Assembly: GCA_011800155.1 (NCBI GenBank)
Contig: JAALGH010000011.1
Coordinates: 1,674,001-1,738,000 of the forward strand
Direction of reading: 5' to 3'
From: Flammulina velutipes
Taxonomy: Eukaryota; Basidiomycota; Agaricomycetes; Agaricales; Physalacriaceae
Length of the DNA: 64,000 nt
In this document: in pieces, positions 23,966-35,332 of the stretch
Layout: each line of letters starts with the position of its first letter
Numbering within the stretch: the stretch's first letter is position 1
Position numbers and translations under genes: made by a program
The notes under the pieces: generated by a model
Database searches by the model: none
Told to the model about the DNA's origin: nothing
Seen by the model: the letters and a program-made list of their open reading frames with translations, nothing else

Positions 23966-24094
23966 TTAATAAACGGTACTGTCCTTAACAAGGTGCTTAG
24001 CGTTCACCGCGATGAAATGATATCCAATGACAGTGACCATTGCGAGCAAGCCCAGAGAATTTGCGAGAGTCAGCAAGGTGGTGTGCGATATCAT
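23966..24094 (-). CDS. OST4: Oligosaccharyltransferase subunit OST4
   Basis: A 42-residue protein on one exon, easily missed by length filters. It starts MISHTTLLTLANSLGLLAMV and continues into GYHFIAVNA with a short polar tail. This is the OST4 plan: MIS start, one membrane helix, and a YHFI/V exit motif. OST4 holds STT3 and OST3/6 together in the ER oligosaccharyltransferase that N-glycosylates secretory proteins. It is divergent from PWP2, with about 200 bp between the two start codons, so the two may share a promoter region. Confidence 0.75.
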   Translation of the reverse strand: MISHTTLLTLANSLGLLAMVTVIGYHFIAVNAKHLVKDSTVY

Positions 24095-24295
24095 TCTTGT
24101 TAAACTATGAAGTTGTGAGTATCAGGTTGCTTTGCCACGAAATAGCACGCACGAGAGTAAACGATGGTCAGAGTTAGAGTTGAAGTCAAGACACGTTGTT
24201 CATAGGCGTTGTATGCGCGTGTTACCATCGGAGGATGATGTACGGTCCGAATGCCGTATTCGATCAAAAAAACTGTGTGGCTGTACACCTTTGAG

Positions 24296-27254
24296 ATGAA
24301 GGCCAACTACAAGGTGTGTATAGCGTTTTACTTGCTAGCTTTGACTAATTCTGCCATAGTTTTCCAATATCTGTGGGACTGTATACAGACAAGGAAATGT
24401 TGCCTTTACAACAGATGGAAACTCGCTTCTTAGTCCTGTGGGCAACAGAGTTTCGGTGTTCGATTTAGTAAAGTGTGTAACTCTTCATCCAAGCTGTTCG
24501 TCTTGCTGAAAAAATAACAGCAACAAATCATTCACTCTTCCTTTTGAAAACCGAAAGAATATTGCGTGTATCGCCCTTAGTCCGGATTCAAAAGTCCTTA
24601 TATCCATCGACGAAGGTACGCCACCTCTGATCATCTGGATGCATTCTCACGTGTATTAGACGGCCGCGCACTACTAGTCAACTTCAAGAGAGGCGTGGTA
24701 TTGCACCACATTAATTTTCACAAGTCCGTAAAGGATGTCAAGTTCTCGCCCAATGGAAAGCAAGTTATTCACATCCCCAGTAATCAATCCATGCTTATCT
24801 CTACCCCCAAGATTCATCGCAATAACCCACGGAGCACACATACAAGTCTGGCGCACTCCAAACCATCTCGCTCGTGAATTTGCACCCTTTGATCTGCACC
24901 GAACATACACTGGCCACCACGATGATGTCTTGAGCATCCAGTGGTCTGCTGACTCGAAGTTTGCTGTTCTACCACTGCCTTACGTCGTCTGACAATATGA
25001 TAGATGTTTTATTTCCACCTCGCGCGACATGACCGCCCGTCTCTACACGTTAAACCCAGTGGAGGGTTTCCGACCAAAAACTTTTGCTGGCCATCGAGAT
25101 GCCGTGCTGGGAGCATATTTCTCTACCGACGGTAGCACTGTATGTTGAATTACCTCTCTCATAGCTAGTCTGACTTTCTCCAGATCTATACTGTCAGTAG
25201 GGACGGCGCAGTATTCACTTGGAAATCCAAGGACGCGGACGAAAGCGATTCCGACGACGAAGACCAACCCATCGCATCGACGTCCAGCGGCTCTGGATTA
25301 CCAGAAAACTCAAATACCATCATCGCCACCCGCTGGGGTGTCTTCGAACGGCACTACTTCAACCAGGCAGGCGTCAAAGTGGTCTGCACCACTTTCCACG
25401 CACCATCCCACCTCCTCGTTGTTGGGTTTTCCAACGGCGTTTTCGGTCTCTGGGAAATGCCAGCCTTCACAAACATCCACACGCTGAGTATATCCCAAGA
25501 AAAGATTTCCTCAGTCGCCATCAACGCATCTGGGGAATGGTTGGCCTTTGGCGCCAAAAAGCTCGGACAGCTTCTTGTCTGGGAGTGGCAGTCTGAATCG
25601 TATGTTCTGAAGCAGCAAGGACACTACTTCGATATGAATGCACTTGCATACGCACCCGACGGTCAGACCATCGCTACCGGTGGTGATGACGGCAAAGTTA
25701 AAATATGGTCAACCCATTCTGGGTTCTGTTTCGTCACCTTTACGGAACACTCCGCACCCATTTCCTCGCTATCTTTCGCTAAGCAGGGCAGCGTCCTCTT
25801 CACCGCCTCCCTCGACGGCACCGTTCGAGCATACGACCTCATTCGCTACCGCAATTTCCGCACATTCACCTCCCCATCGCCGGTGCAATTCTCTTCCCTT
25901 GCTGTCGATCCATCAGGAGAAGTCGTTGCCGCCGGATCGACAGATACTTTCGAAGTTTTTCTTTGGTCCGTACAAACAGGCAAACTTTTAGACATCCTCA
26001 CGGGGCATGAAGGCCCCGTCAGTTCTCTTGCCTTCTCTCCGTCTGGGGAGAACCAGCTCATCACTGGCTCGTGGGATCGCACGGTACGACTATGGAACGT
26101 CTTTGGTCGCTCACGCGCTGTCGAACCATGGTCGGTGTCGTCTGACGTTCTCGCTGTGGCCTTTCGCCCCGATGGTAAAGAGGCAGCCGTTTCAACACTT
26201 GATGGGCAGATCACATTCTTTGATGTGGCGGAAGGGAAGCAGACGAACGTGATCGAAGGGAGGAAGGATATTTCTGGGGGACGAAAGGCAGACGACCGTG
26301 TTTCTGCGGCGAACAACTCGTCTGGAAAGTCGTTCAACAGCTTGGCCTATACGGCTGACGGACGTTGCATACTGGCTGGTGGGAATAGCAAGTATGTGGT
26401 GCTCTACGACGTGAGAGAAGGCGAGGGCGTCATGGTCAAGAAGTTCCAGATTTCCGAAAACTTGTCGCTGGACGGAACGGAGGAGTTTCTGGACAACCGG
26501 AGGGTTAACTCTGCTGGGATCAACGTCGACTTGATTGACGACCGGGGGTACGAAAGTGACCTACACGATCGCATGGACACTAGTCTTCCCGGAGTCACTA
26601 CGGGCGGAGACATGTCCAAACGGCGGTACAGACAAGAAGCGAGGACAAAGTGTGTTCGCTTCTCCCCTACTGGTCGAACCTGGGCAGCGGCCTCCACGGA
26701 AGGTCTCCTCATATATTCATTGGACGACACGGTCCTCTTCGACCCCTTTGATCTCTCTATTGACTTGACACCGCAATCTGTCCTCGACGTCCTGTCGTCT
26801 CGGGAGTATCTCAAGGCCTTGATCATGGCGCTTCGTTTGAGCGAGAAACCATTGATTCAACGGGTATATGAGAAGATTCCCCGAGGTGATATCCGCCTTC
26901 TGTCGAGACAGGTTCCCGTCATGTACGTGCCAACTCTGCTTCGGTACGTGGCGGAGCATCTCGAGCTGAGCCCTCATCTGGAGTTCGACTTGCTCTGGGC
27001 CAACTCGCTGTTGGTAGCCCATGGTAGGCATCTCAGAGACCGGTCCGGGGAGTATGCTAGTATCTTTAGGGCGGTGCAAAAGCAGCTCGGGGAGTGCGAA
27101 AAGACGATATCAAAATTGTAAGTTCTTAGATGACCATGTTTTTCTAACGTGTTGCTGATGGTACCCTAGGTGCGATGATAACTCATCGACCATCAAATAT
27201 ATCATTGACCAGTCGAACGCGAAGTCGGATGACCGTATGGACGTCGTTTCATAG
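24296..27254 (+). CDS. PWP2: Periodic tryptophan protein 2 (U3 snoRNP / UTP-B subunit)
   Basis: A WD40 scaffold of the small-subunit processome, needed for 18S rRNA maturation in the nucleolus. Exon 1 is only 18 nt (MKANYK), then FSNICGTVYRQGNVAFT and GNSLLSPVGNRVSVFDLV. Two beta-propellers follow with recognisable repeats (TYTGHHDDVLSIQW, FAGHRDAVLGAYF, QGHYFDMNALAY, TGHEGPVSSLAFSPSG, GSWDRTVRLWNVF). The Utp12-type C-terminal domain spans about 26760-27110 (YLKALIMALRLSEKPLIQRVYE). The fourth intron (24760-24811) uses a GC donor (GCAAGT); it restores NGKFIAITHGAHIQVW, which no GT donor does. The last exon ends RMDVVS. Length and order match the family. Confidence 0.95.
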
Positions 27255-27462
27255 GCAGAGTGTAAATCAACAATCATACGATAAATTTGTTGTATTGCTA
27301 CGTTTCCTTAGCCGAGGCATACCATGACTATGTCTCACACATGGTTGAGAAGACTCGATGCACTCTCAAAATGGAACAGACATTGCATAAAAGAACATTG
27401 ATATGTAAGGCATGACAAGGTGGTGGTACATTTGACTTGTGGGAGAACCACTGCTTCATGAA

Positions 27463-27772
27463 TCAGCGGGTCGGTGTCTTTGGGGCTATAACAGGCTCTG
27501 AGTCGACGAATGGAGCAATAGACTGTATGACGGTCCAACCTTGCGAAGAATGCCTATTCTCCATGTCCCGATAGCCCATCCAATAGATCATGCTGGTCAA
27601 GCCTACAAGACCAGCGACGCCCCAGAACTGTTAATCAGAATCAGTCTCGAGGTTGTGCGAGTCGAGTCAAAGAACGTACGACGCTATTGTTCTTGGGACC
27701 GTTGGTCATCATTCTTTGCGGGTTGCCAAATCCTCCCGCGGCGGTCAAAGCGCGAATTCGGGTGGGGATCAT
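27463..27772 (-). CDS. Small single-span membrane protein, unknown
   Basis: Two exons separated by a GT-AG intron of about 55 nt in phase 0 give about 84 residues. The N-terminus is MIPTRIRALTAAGGFGNPQ, basic and amphipathic like a mitochondrial targeting region. The second exon opens with a hydrophobic segment (FWGVAGLVGLTSMIYWMGY) and ends in a polar tail (VIAPKTPTR). The size and plan resemble small inner-membrane subunits or assembly factors, but I do not recognise it. Confidence 0.55.
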
Positions 27773-27895
27773 TATTGTGTTATTGGATGAGGCGATGGGC
27801 TGGCCCGCACTGTATATATGTCTGAGAAATGGATGATGTCACTCCGCCCACGAACAGGTGATCATAGACCATCGATCGTCAGTCTGAGAAAATAG

Positions 27896-27968
27896 GTCAT
27901 GTGGCGCAGTGGTTCGGCATATTTTTAGCCACCTTGAGCTCGAACTCGAAATTTCGATACGCAAGATG
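27896..27968 (+). other. tRNA-like sequence (A box, weak B box)
   Basis: TGGCGCAGTGG at about 27902 fits the pol III A-box consensus, and a B-box-like GCTCGAACT lies about 37 nt downstream. Acceptor and anticodon stems do not fold. It may be a decayed tRNA or SINE fragment, or chance. Confidence 0.25.
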
Positions 27969-28099
27969 ATTAATCCATGTAGATTATGACTCCCGTCAGA
28001 TTATATACACGTAATGAGCGTTCTAGCATTAACGCGTCCAGTCGCTAAGACTAACGATGTGTGTCCTGAGGGCGAGGCTAAATGACAAAAGTAAGCATA

Positions 28100-29515
28100 T
28101 CAATAATACTGTCGTCGAAATGAAAGACATACCTCGGCAAAACCGATGTGGTGGTGGACGTCCTTCGAAGGGGTATGAGCGCGCTCGTCATCCATTTGCT
28201 CGCGAGTAAAATCTGCATGGCGTTCAGTACGACGATAAGAAACAGGAAGGGTCTTACAGAGGGGAGTGAGTACAACCGGTTCAGAAATTCCGTCAGTATT
28301 TCCTGGGATCGAGGTTGTCTCTCTCGAGTTTACCGCTTTGAGCAGCGCAAGGTTTACCATGACGGTCAGGCTGTAGATTCGACCAAGGACAGAGAAGACG
28401 ATGAACCATCCTTTAACGAAGACAACATGAGCGACAGGAAGAAGCGGATACACATATGTGGAAGAGCGTACCATCCAAACTTGTGAACAGAAGTATGAGC
28501 ATGAGCGTTGTGAAGACGGCGGTCGTTAAGCCACACGATACAGCAAAGCCTATGATACGCCGTAAGATGCTATAGAGACATCAATTTAGGGATTATTGCT
28601 GGAGAACTTCAACAACCCACTTTTTTGTTGAGCGGTAGTAGGTTTGTATGTGCTTCAGCCTCCATGTCATCGCAGACGCAATAAAGATGTCAGTCGCGGC
28701 GCATATCGTTGCGGCTGAGCTAGAGCGATGATTGAACGTCAGCGCGTTGATAGGGTCGTGGCGTGAATTATTTTACATAGTAAAATGAACTCCCGAGGTG
28801 GTTCGGAGAATGTCTGATACGGAAAGGATATCAACCACGATCGCGATTGAACTGGCGTTCTGTCATCTATATCAGTAAATGGTGTATCGACGACGAGAAA
28901 GAAAAAACGAACGTATGCAACTATCATTAAAGCAATGAAAGCTGTAAACCATTTGTCGCAGGTTCTGTATCAAAGTTAGCGGAAATGGCGATTTTCTAGA
29001 AATATAAATAAGACGAACATGCTCCAATATCGATGGATGAAGAAGGCCTGCTCAATCGCTGCCGACAGATAAGTGAAGATGATGATAAATGGCCAGATGT
29101 CGTTCGCGAACACATCGCCTGGATACTCTTCGATAGGATTAGAGCGTGAGCCATTGATGGAACTGCAACTAGATATACCTGTTTCGTTTATTACCAAATT
29201 CTGGATGATGGAATCAGTATGAAGCCAGATAAAGCAAAATGCAGCGCACGCACTAGATATACATGCGCCATCAACAAGATGGTGCACGCCCCGTCCACCA
29301 CCAACGATGTGTAAATCCCGTACTTGTACAGCGGAAGGGTCGCGTGATTCCTGAGATACCATATCGCCACAATTGCCTGAATAGAATAGAATATCGTATT
29401 CAGCCAAGAACCAACCAACAAGGTTGCCTTCTGTCTGATACCAAGGAGGATTTTCAGGAAACTGAACGCATTTAAGCCTGTTTAGGACTCACACTGTCAC
29501 TACCTGCACCCCCAT
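28100..29515 (-). CDS. DUF6534-type multi-span membrane protein
   Basis: Exon 1 (MGVQVVTV) joins QKATLLVGSWLNTIFYSIQAIV, the ALL(I/V)G opening of the basidiomycete DUF6534 family. Hydrophobic spans follow in the expected order: YTSLVVDGACTILLMAHVYL, ANDIWPFIIIFTYLSAAI with FFIHRYW, FTAFIALMIVAYVRFFF, a CAATDIFIASAMTWRL span with HIQTYYRSTKK, then IIGFAVSCGLTTAVFTTLMLIL and VFSVLGRIYSLTVMVNLAL. Six or seven spans fit the family. The C-terminal tail is hydrophilic (TERHADFTREQMDDERA). Some exon limits between 28500 and 29150 are approximate. Function unknown. Confidence 0.75.
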
Positions 29516-29622
29516 AAATAGATAGACGACTGAAGCGTCTTGAACCAAGTAAAAAACCCAAAAAGTAAGAGAGAGAGTTGCTAATCGTGAGACAACGACA
29601 TGGAAGGGAAGGAAAGGAGGTG

Positions 29623-30303
29623 TCAAGTCTCAATTGAAATTCCTTTCAGGGACATGGTACCGGCGGCGGCGGCGGGTTCGACGCCACTGTTACCACCCTT
29701 TACCACAATGCTGCGGAACGCTGTGGATAGTCAATCAAGAGCTCAATCAAGAATCTAGAGCAACAGCAAGCATCGAATCTTTTATTATCTTTAAAGAGTT
29801 TGTAGATTGAACGCCACTCCATATCGGACCGGACCGGACCGGTACCGAACAGGTGGCGCAAACCAGAAAGCCTGTAGAAAGTTCAAATTTTGCTTTTCCC
29901 TCCATTCGTTGTCAGAAAAATTGACATGGATGCTTTTCTCTTTTTGAGGCTAATCTATGAGCAGCTCCTTACGCCCTAGAGACGAGCCGAGCATGCAATT
30001 GATAACATGGGTGCAATTCTAATCGCGTCGATGCAGTAGCTGCTCATATCGATGAAGCCTCGTATTATTTATTTCTAGAAGAACACTATGACAGCATGAT
30101 GAATTGGAAGGAATTGGAATGGAGGCAAAAGAGGAAGATTTGCGCGTATCGGGCGTGGCGTCCATTGACTTACCGCCGGCACTGATGACTTCCCATAATC
30201 TATTGATAAGTACCTGTCCGGCGTACACTTGGAAACGGTGTGTTTCTTGAGAAAATACTATGCCGTTATGGGTGCAAACTCTCATCGGCAAAGCAAGCTC
30301 CAC
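29623..30303 (-). CDS. Possible short gene, unknown
   Basis: Two stretches splice in phase. The upper exon ends VLINRLWEVISAG at a GTAAGT donor (30170). The lower exon starts at 29720 (FRSIVVKGGNSGVEP) and ends SLKGISIET. The intron would be 450 nt, far longer than others here, so middle exons may be missing. The start is uncertain and no family is recognised. Confidence 0.3.
29835..29935 (+). repeat. Diverged direct repeat, copy 1
   Basis: Shares an interrupted pattern with 30505-30600: CGGACCGG, GTGGCGCAA, AAATTTTG/AAATTTG, TTCGTTG, TCAGAAAAA/TCAAAAAG. Similarity is only moderate. Confidence 0.4.
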
Positions 30304-30504
30304 ATTGGTGTTTGAGGCCCAGGATAGAATTTATATCTCGCACTTTCATAGCGATTGAAATAGAATATCGCGAAACCAAAAATGAGTGGTTCGAGTATAC
30401 TCCCGAGTGCCCATTGGGAAAGAAAACCATCTCTGATCCTCATTTCTTTTGGTTAGCTCTGGATAACAAAACGTTCCATCAAACGTCATCTAAGTCGGAC
30501 CTTG

Positions 30505-30600
30505 TCGGACCGGAGAGTGGCGCAAGCAACACAAATCCGTAGATAGCTGGAAATTTGTTCTTTTACCTTCGTTTGTTGCTCAAAAAGTCGTTCATAATAG
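30505..30600 (+). repeat. Diverged direct repeat, copy 2
   Basis: Partner of 29835-29935. The spacing of the conserved words is kept. Confidence 0.4.
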
Positions 30601-31514
30601 AATCAATTTATTTTGCTGAGAAAGAATGGAACAAGATAAAAGCTTCGAGCGTACCGATTTTATTACTTTGGTGAGATGCAGTCCCGCCGGTACCGATGTG
30701 CTATGACATCCATCAGTGGTGTTCTCTCTAGCATAACACCCGGTCTTTCTGCTCAGGACATAACGAAATCATCAAAATTCAAGAGCATACACTACTGTAT
30801 TCTGTTCGCCTACAATATTCACTATACCCCATTGGATGATCTGCAATCACCGACCTGTTGCTGCGGGGCTGTATATATGTACGGTTCACCGGACTCTCAA
30901 ATGTACCGTTCTCTCGCTTGACATTAATGTCACTAATCGCCCTTTAGATCAGTGGCGCTTAGCAATTCAATATAACGCCGCGCGCAGTGATGTAGGCCTA
31001 GCCAAGCGACACTCGGTCTTCCCTTTCACTTGATTAGACACACTGCATAGTGCGACATATACAACACGCCCTTGATCTGTGATTTATTCCTTGGTTCACT
31101 CCTTGGTTCGATTCAAGGTCGTTCGGGAATGTCAGGTTCATTGATATCTAACTTCTCCTGGTGTCGACTTGTATACAAACGTTGAATGAGATGAATCACT
31201 GCATGTCCGGCCTCGGGACCTTATCTACGCAGCCATTTGAGTTGGAGCTTTCCTTGAGGCCAGATATCATTCTAAGATGCCAGCCAACCATCGACCAATT
31301 AGCTCCATCGAAAGCTAAAGTCGAGCTGCAGGAAGAAAGGGAAGGGTAAATATGGCCTCAGGCAATCACAAACCTGACATTAATGAGGAGCTGACACGGC
31401 TAGCACGGGAAATCAGCGGCAAATTACGCCACAAATAAACATCCTGATAATATACATCGAGCCCTAGGAGAAAACAACGTCGAATATCGTACACCAGTCT
31501 ACATTTGAATTCTT
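30601..31514. other. Intergenic
   Basis: I see no supported gene or RNA here. Confidence 0.4.
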
Positions 31515-32055
31515 TCACATCTTGCCATGGGAATCATCGCGGTGGGAGTCGGTCTTGCCATAGCTACGAGCAAAGTCTGGCGATTTGGTATAGGCGTGAC
31601 CGGATCCATCCGACTTGGCTCGCTGAGGGGAGGGCTGCATGTACAGCGAACCAGCCTCTGGGGAGCCGCGAGTGACATGGTGGGCATCGTGAACGTGGAC
31701 GGTGGCCCTTGGTGCCGTCTCTGCGGTACTTGCGAGGCTCGAAGCAGTGTTTTTCGGATGAAGGAGGGAGTGCTCGTCTAAAGAGATATGAGCATGAGGC
31801 ATGAAGGGGTAAGTGGCGTATACTCACATCCGTGCAAGTCGCCTCGAGACAACCTGGCTCGGTCCTTGCGATCGAGATATGCGTAGAAACCAACGAAACC
31901 CATGGCGAGGCCACCCATGACCATGAGTGCTTTCTGAGTAGGAGCCGATAGTAAGTTTAAAGGGCAGTGAGCGCCTGGAAGTTGTGACTTACCGTGCCAG
32001 TGCCAGGTTTGGCGGTGGAGAAGTTGCCACCAGGAATGCGGGAGAAACTGGACAT
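31515..32055 (-). CDS. Small membrane protein with long polar tail
   Basis: Three exons splice in phase. Exon 1 (31993-32055) encodes MSSFSRIPGGNFSTAKPGTG. Exon 2 holds one membrane span (ALMVMGGLAMGFVGFYAYL) followed by DRKDRARLSRGD. Exon 3 encodes a Ser/His/Asp-rich, probably disordered tail (HVHDAHHVTRG, SYGKTDSHRDDSHGKM). The plan suits a small mitochondrial or ER membrane protein. No family recognised; the splice chain makes the gene itself fairly safe. Confidence 0.6.
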
Positions 32056-32266
32056 TGTGGCGGGAGTTTATTGAAAAGAAGACGGAGATAATGAGGGTAC
32101 AAAGACAAGAAGCGATTGTCGTTCCCAGCCGTGACCGAAAGTCTCAGAATGACGCATCCGCTCAGTGATCTTGCCCGAAAGTATGACGCATAACGTCACA
32201 AGTTCGTACTTCGGAAAGCGTTGAATATTCAGCAAGGACATACAGAATACACAACCATCCAAGGCT

Positions 32267-32673
32267 TCACCGACGAAGGTCAATTTCTTGCGCTATCCTC
32301 GCTGCTTCTTGCTCTTTTTGGACTTCTATTCCAGCAATGTGTATGAGAAGCCACATCCTGCTGACCGAATTGACGTACTATTTCTGTAAATCTCTAGCTC
32401 CTGCATTCTCTTCCGGTGCATGATCTCTTTGGCGGTAATAAGTGATACGACCCCAGTAGCAAGTGCTGCCGCGAACCCCCACAGCTTTAGATTCGTTGAG
32501 CAAATGAATACGAACAGTAAGACTAGCGCACGATAGTACGAGGGTTGTTCTGAGCTCGGCCAGAACGAAAAGGTTCCACAAGTTTCTCCAAGCCCATGAA
32601 GCGCAATCGAGGCTACCGCCCAGTAAAATAAGGAGGCCGACGCGTTGTCGTCGTGGTTCAAAACAAAAAGCAC
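32267..32673 (-). CDS. Small membrane protein with C-terminal coiled segment (N-terminus uncertain)
   Basis: The C-terminal part is well supported. A hydrophobic segment (WGFAAALATGVVSLITA) is followed by KEIMHRKRMQELEIYRNK, and a 56-nt GT-AG intron joins VQKEQEAARIAQEIDLRR. The charged coiled end and single span suggest a mitochondrial membrane protein. The upstream frame lacks an ATG in a good place, so the 5' exon is not resolved and the right limit is only where the frame opens. Confidence 0.45.
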
Positions 32674-32704
32674 CGATCAGCCGAAATGATCCTTCAAATT
32701 TCAA

Positions 32705-34962
32705 TGAGCGGCAGGCATGCTACAGCTCACCCACAAACATCCACCTGCCACTTTCTTGGTGTGACCTGATCTATAAGCTGAAGCTGGAGGGCCGACGTCG
32801 TCAAGACATACCAGGTGTCCTCCCCATCTCCTCTTGGCTAGCTCAGCGCCTTCTGTCCCTGTTATTCGGGTACGGTGGTATACTCTCTGCGAGGGTTCAA
32901 ACGATCTATAAGTACTAGCACGGGGTCTTTACTACCTGAGGCTGCCACGTCTTTCTGCTTTACTTTTCTAAGCACGATACGCGAGTTCGCAACATCAAAG
33001 GCTCCAAGCTGTGCCTCGCAATCCTGGACATGTGCGCTGCTCTAGTACCAGTGGCCAATTTACACTAATTATACCTACACCATGACCATTCAGCCGAACT
33101 AATACGTGCTGCGCGTCAAGTCTGGCGCGCCGGTGATATTGCGTTCTCTGCGGGATTTATGTTACAGGTCGGACACAGCTTGACGCGATCCCCGATAGGA
33201 TTAGGTTGTTCACAATGTCAGTGTCAGTATTATCTCCGTTCGAAGCCTAAATCCTCAGTTCAAACGTTCATACGGCCTGTAACGGTCTTGTCCCTTTAAC
33301 AGCGCAGAGCACTGGTTTCCCAGACGCCTGCCCCCTCACCCTCAAACAAGTCCGATAATTATCGATGCTCGCAATTCAGTCGCTTAATTATGGGCTTCAC
33401 AGCTGACATCTGGCAACAGTAAGCATCGTTCACCAATCCATGATCCGTATATGACTCGAATGCGACGTTGCGACGTGTTACCAGGACCCTCTTGTCTTTC
33501 GGGTTCAAGTTGGGTCAATTGTGCGGCCCTAGTGTGCCGTCGAACTAGCTCGCGAGCTCGCGAAAAAAAAAGTCTTGTGATCGATGGCCTCGACTTCGAT
33601 CGTGTTACTGAAAGAGTTCCCGTATACCAAGACTGTCAACGAACGAGCGACACCGACGCTGCGCATTGAAATACTAGAAAAGGACCTCGTTTGAACTGAA
33701 CGGACCCCGCTGCGTGTGCAATAAACACTGCTTTACATCATGGTGATTTGATTCATAGTGTGTGGCGCATGTCTGTCTTCCGGATGACGGGAAGGAATGT
33801 ATCAGTTCATTTGGTATTCGGGATTCGGGATAACACAAGCGTTCACACGATCGCGGTCGCGCGGCTGGGCTGAGGGTGATTGCATACCAAGGGTTCACCA
33901 CGATCCTCGCTTACGTTCTGCACGCAGCTCTCTTTCCTTTGTCCAACATAGCGCGTGTCCTTTCATCGTAATTGTGTGCAGTGATCCCCGTCGACGCAGG
34001 TATGATAGAGAGGAATGGAAGAGGCGGTGATTACTTGGTTCGCCCTGCGAGCGCGCGGTGCGTATGAGAATCTGTGATGCATAGAGACGGAGGCTTTCTT
34101 GGCTTGCTGAGATTTCAGAATTTCATGGAGGACGGTTATCGACGAGGGGGAACGGTTGCGCGGATGCTAATTTAAAACGACACTAGATGCGAGGCTAGAT
34201 GGTCGGATCCGTACGGTATTTCAGCTGCGCCTCAGCCAGTCGTGAGCGGATGGAGGCCGGATGTATGGTCCATGAGTCCATGACCGTGGGGACCTCATAA
34301 TTCATTTGTATGTAAGTGTGAACTTGAAAGTGATTCTTGGTTCGCGCCGAGGACGTCGAGTCTTTGTTCGTCAGCAACATGTGTGCGGGGGCAAACTGCC
34401 GAGGGGGAATGAAATTCAGTAGCGAGACAGAGTACGATTGTTGGCTGCATGACGCGAGGAGGAGCGGGAGGGAACGACGTCGTAGATGATGGAAAGTGTG
34501 GACTGGGTTACCAAAGTGCTGGGCCAGACATTCCTAATATGTTTCAGATGCGCCCCTCATCGTCTTGGTGAACACGTAGAGTCAAGGATCCGCAGTAGGC
34601 AGTGTCGTATGTTGGAAAGAGGACCTACCAGGACCTTCAAATGTGTGGCCGCGTTGCACGATGCAATCCAGAAACGGAGAAGAAAGAGCGGGAACAAAGG
34701 CTGTACCTCCCCTTTGTTTTGGGCGTCAAATGACTCGGTCGGTGATGCTATCGCGCGCTGGATCTTCAGCTCAATAATGTTGTTTATTTTGTGTGCACGA
34801 TATTATCTGATTCTTGAGATAAAAAGCAAAGCCAAGTGCCAGGAATAGCAGGAGTGGCAGTGGCAATAGGTGCCAATGATATCATGTGAATCATCTTAAA
34901 ATCTAAGATCCCATCGAGACGAACTAGTTCAATTTCCATTTGGGGAGTGCCGGCTTGATTTG
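32705..34962. other. Long gene-free stretch before the tandem array
   Basis: About 2.2 kb without a supported gene. Frames are short and lack splice-consistent partners. The immediate left flank of repeat copy 1 (34850-34962) is unrelated to the sequence that precedes copies 2 and 3. Confidence 0.45.
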
Positions 34963-34983
34963 CCGTCGTTACGATGGTGAATG

Positions 34984-34990
34984 TATAAAA
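34984..34990 (+). promoter_or_regulatory. TATA box of CBM5/12 gene copy 1
   Basis: TATAAAA, 74-80 bp before the ATG. Copy 3 keeps the same box; copy 2 has one A fewer. Confidence 0.65.
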
Positions 34991-35063
34991 GCCCCTCTCG
35001 GGACTGCTTTGCTGTGTCTCTCCCCCCGCATTCAACTTGTCTCGACGCGCCGTTTCACCCGCA

Positions 35064-35332
35064 ATGACTTCTACACTACGCACGGTGCCCATTGGCAACA
35101 CCACAACAGCCTGGACAGTCGGGCAAGCCTGGCAAGTTGGCCAGAACTGTGCCACATTCGATCAAAAGACAAGAAGAGTTCATGTCTATACATGCATACG
35201 AGCCCGTGAGTACTAATTTTTTATTTCTGCAAGATCCTTACATCTAACAATCATCCAGATTATTCCTCACCAGATACTGTTCCACCGCCTCAAGGCAACT
35301 CGCCCTTCTGGCAGTATATCGGCCTGGGGTAG
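35064..35332 (+). CDS. Small CBM5/12 chitin-binding protein, copy 1
   Basis: Exons are 35064-35205 and 35259-35332. The intron completes a His codon, giving 71 residues. The fold pattern of CBM family 5/12 is visible: an opening Trp (TAWTVGQAWQVGQN), VHVYTCIRAHYSS in the centre, a Pro-rich turn (DTVPPPQGN) and closing Trp in FWQYIG. These aromatic residues usually contact chitin. There is no signal peptide, as in similar small agaricomycete proteins, so it may act inside the cell or leave by another route. Its far-upstream sequence differs from that of copies 2 and 3 because copy 1 begins only about 100 bp before the ATG. Confidence 0.72.

Noticed and set aside
25846..26337. 163-codon minus-strand frame
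   Set aside because: Antisense to PWP2 WD40 repeats, which explain the sequence fully.
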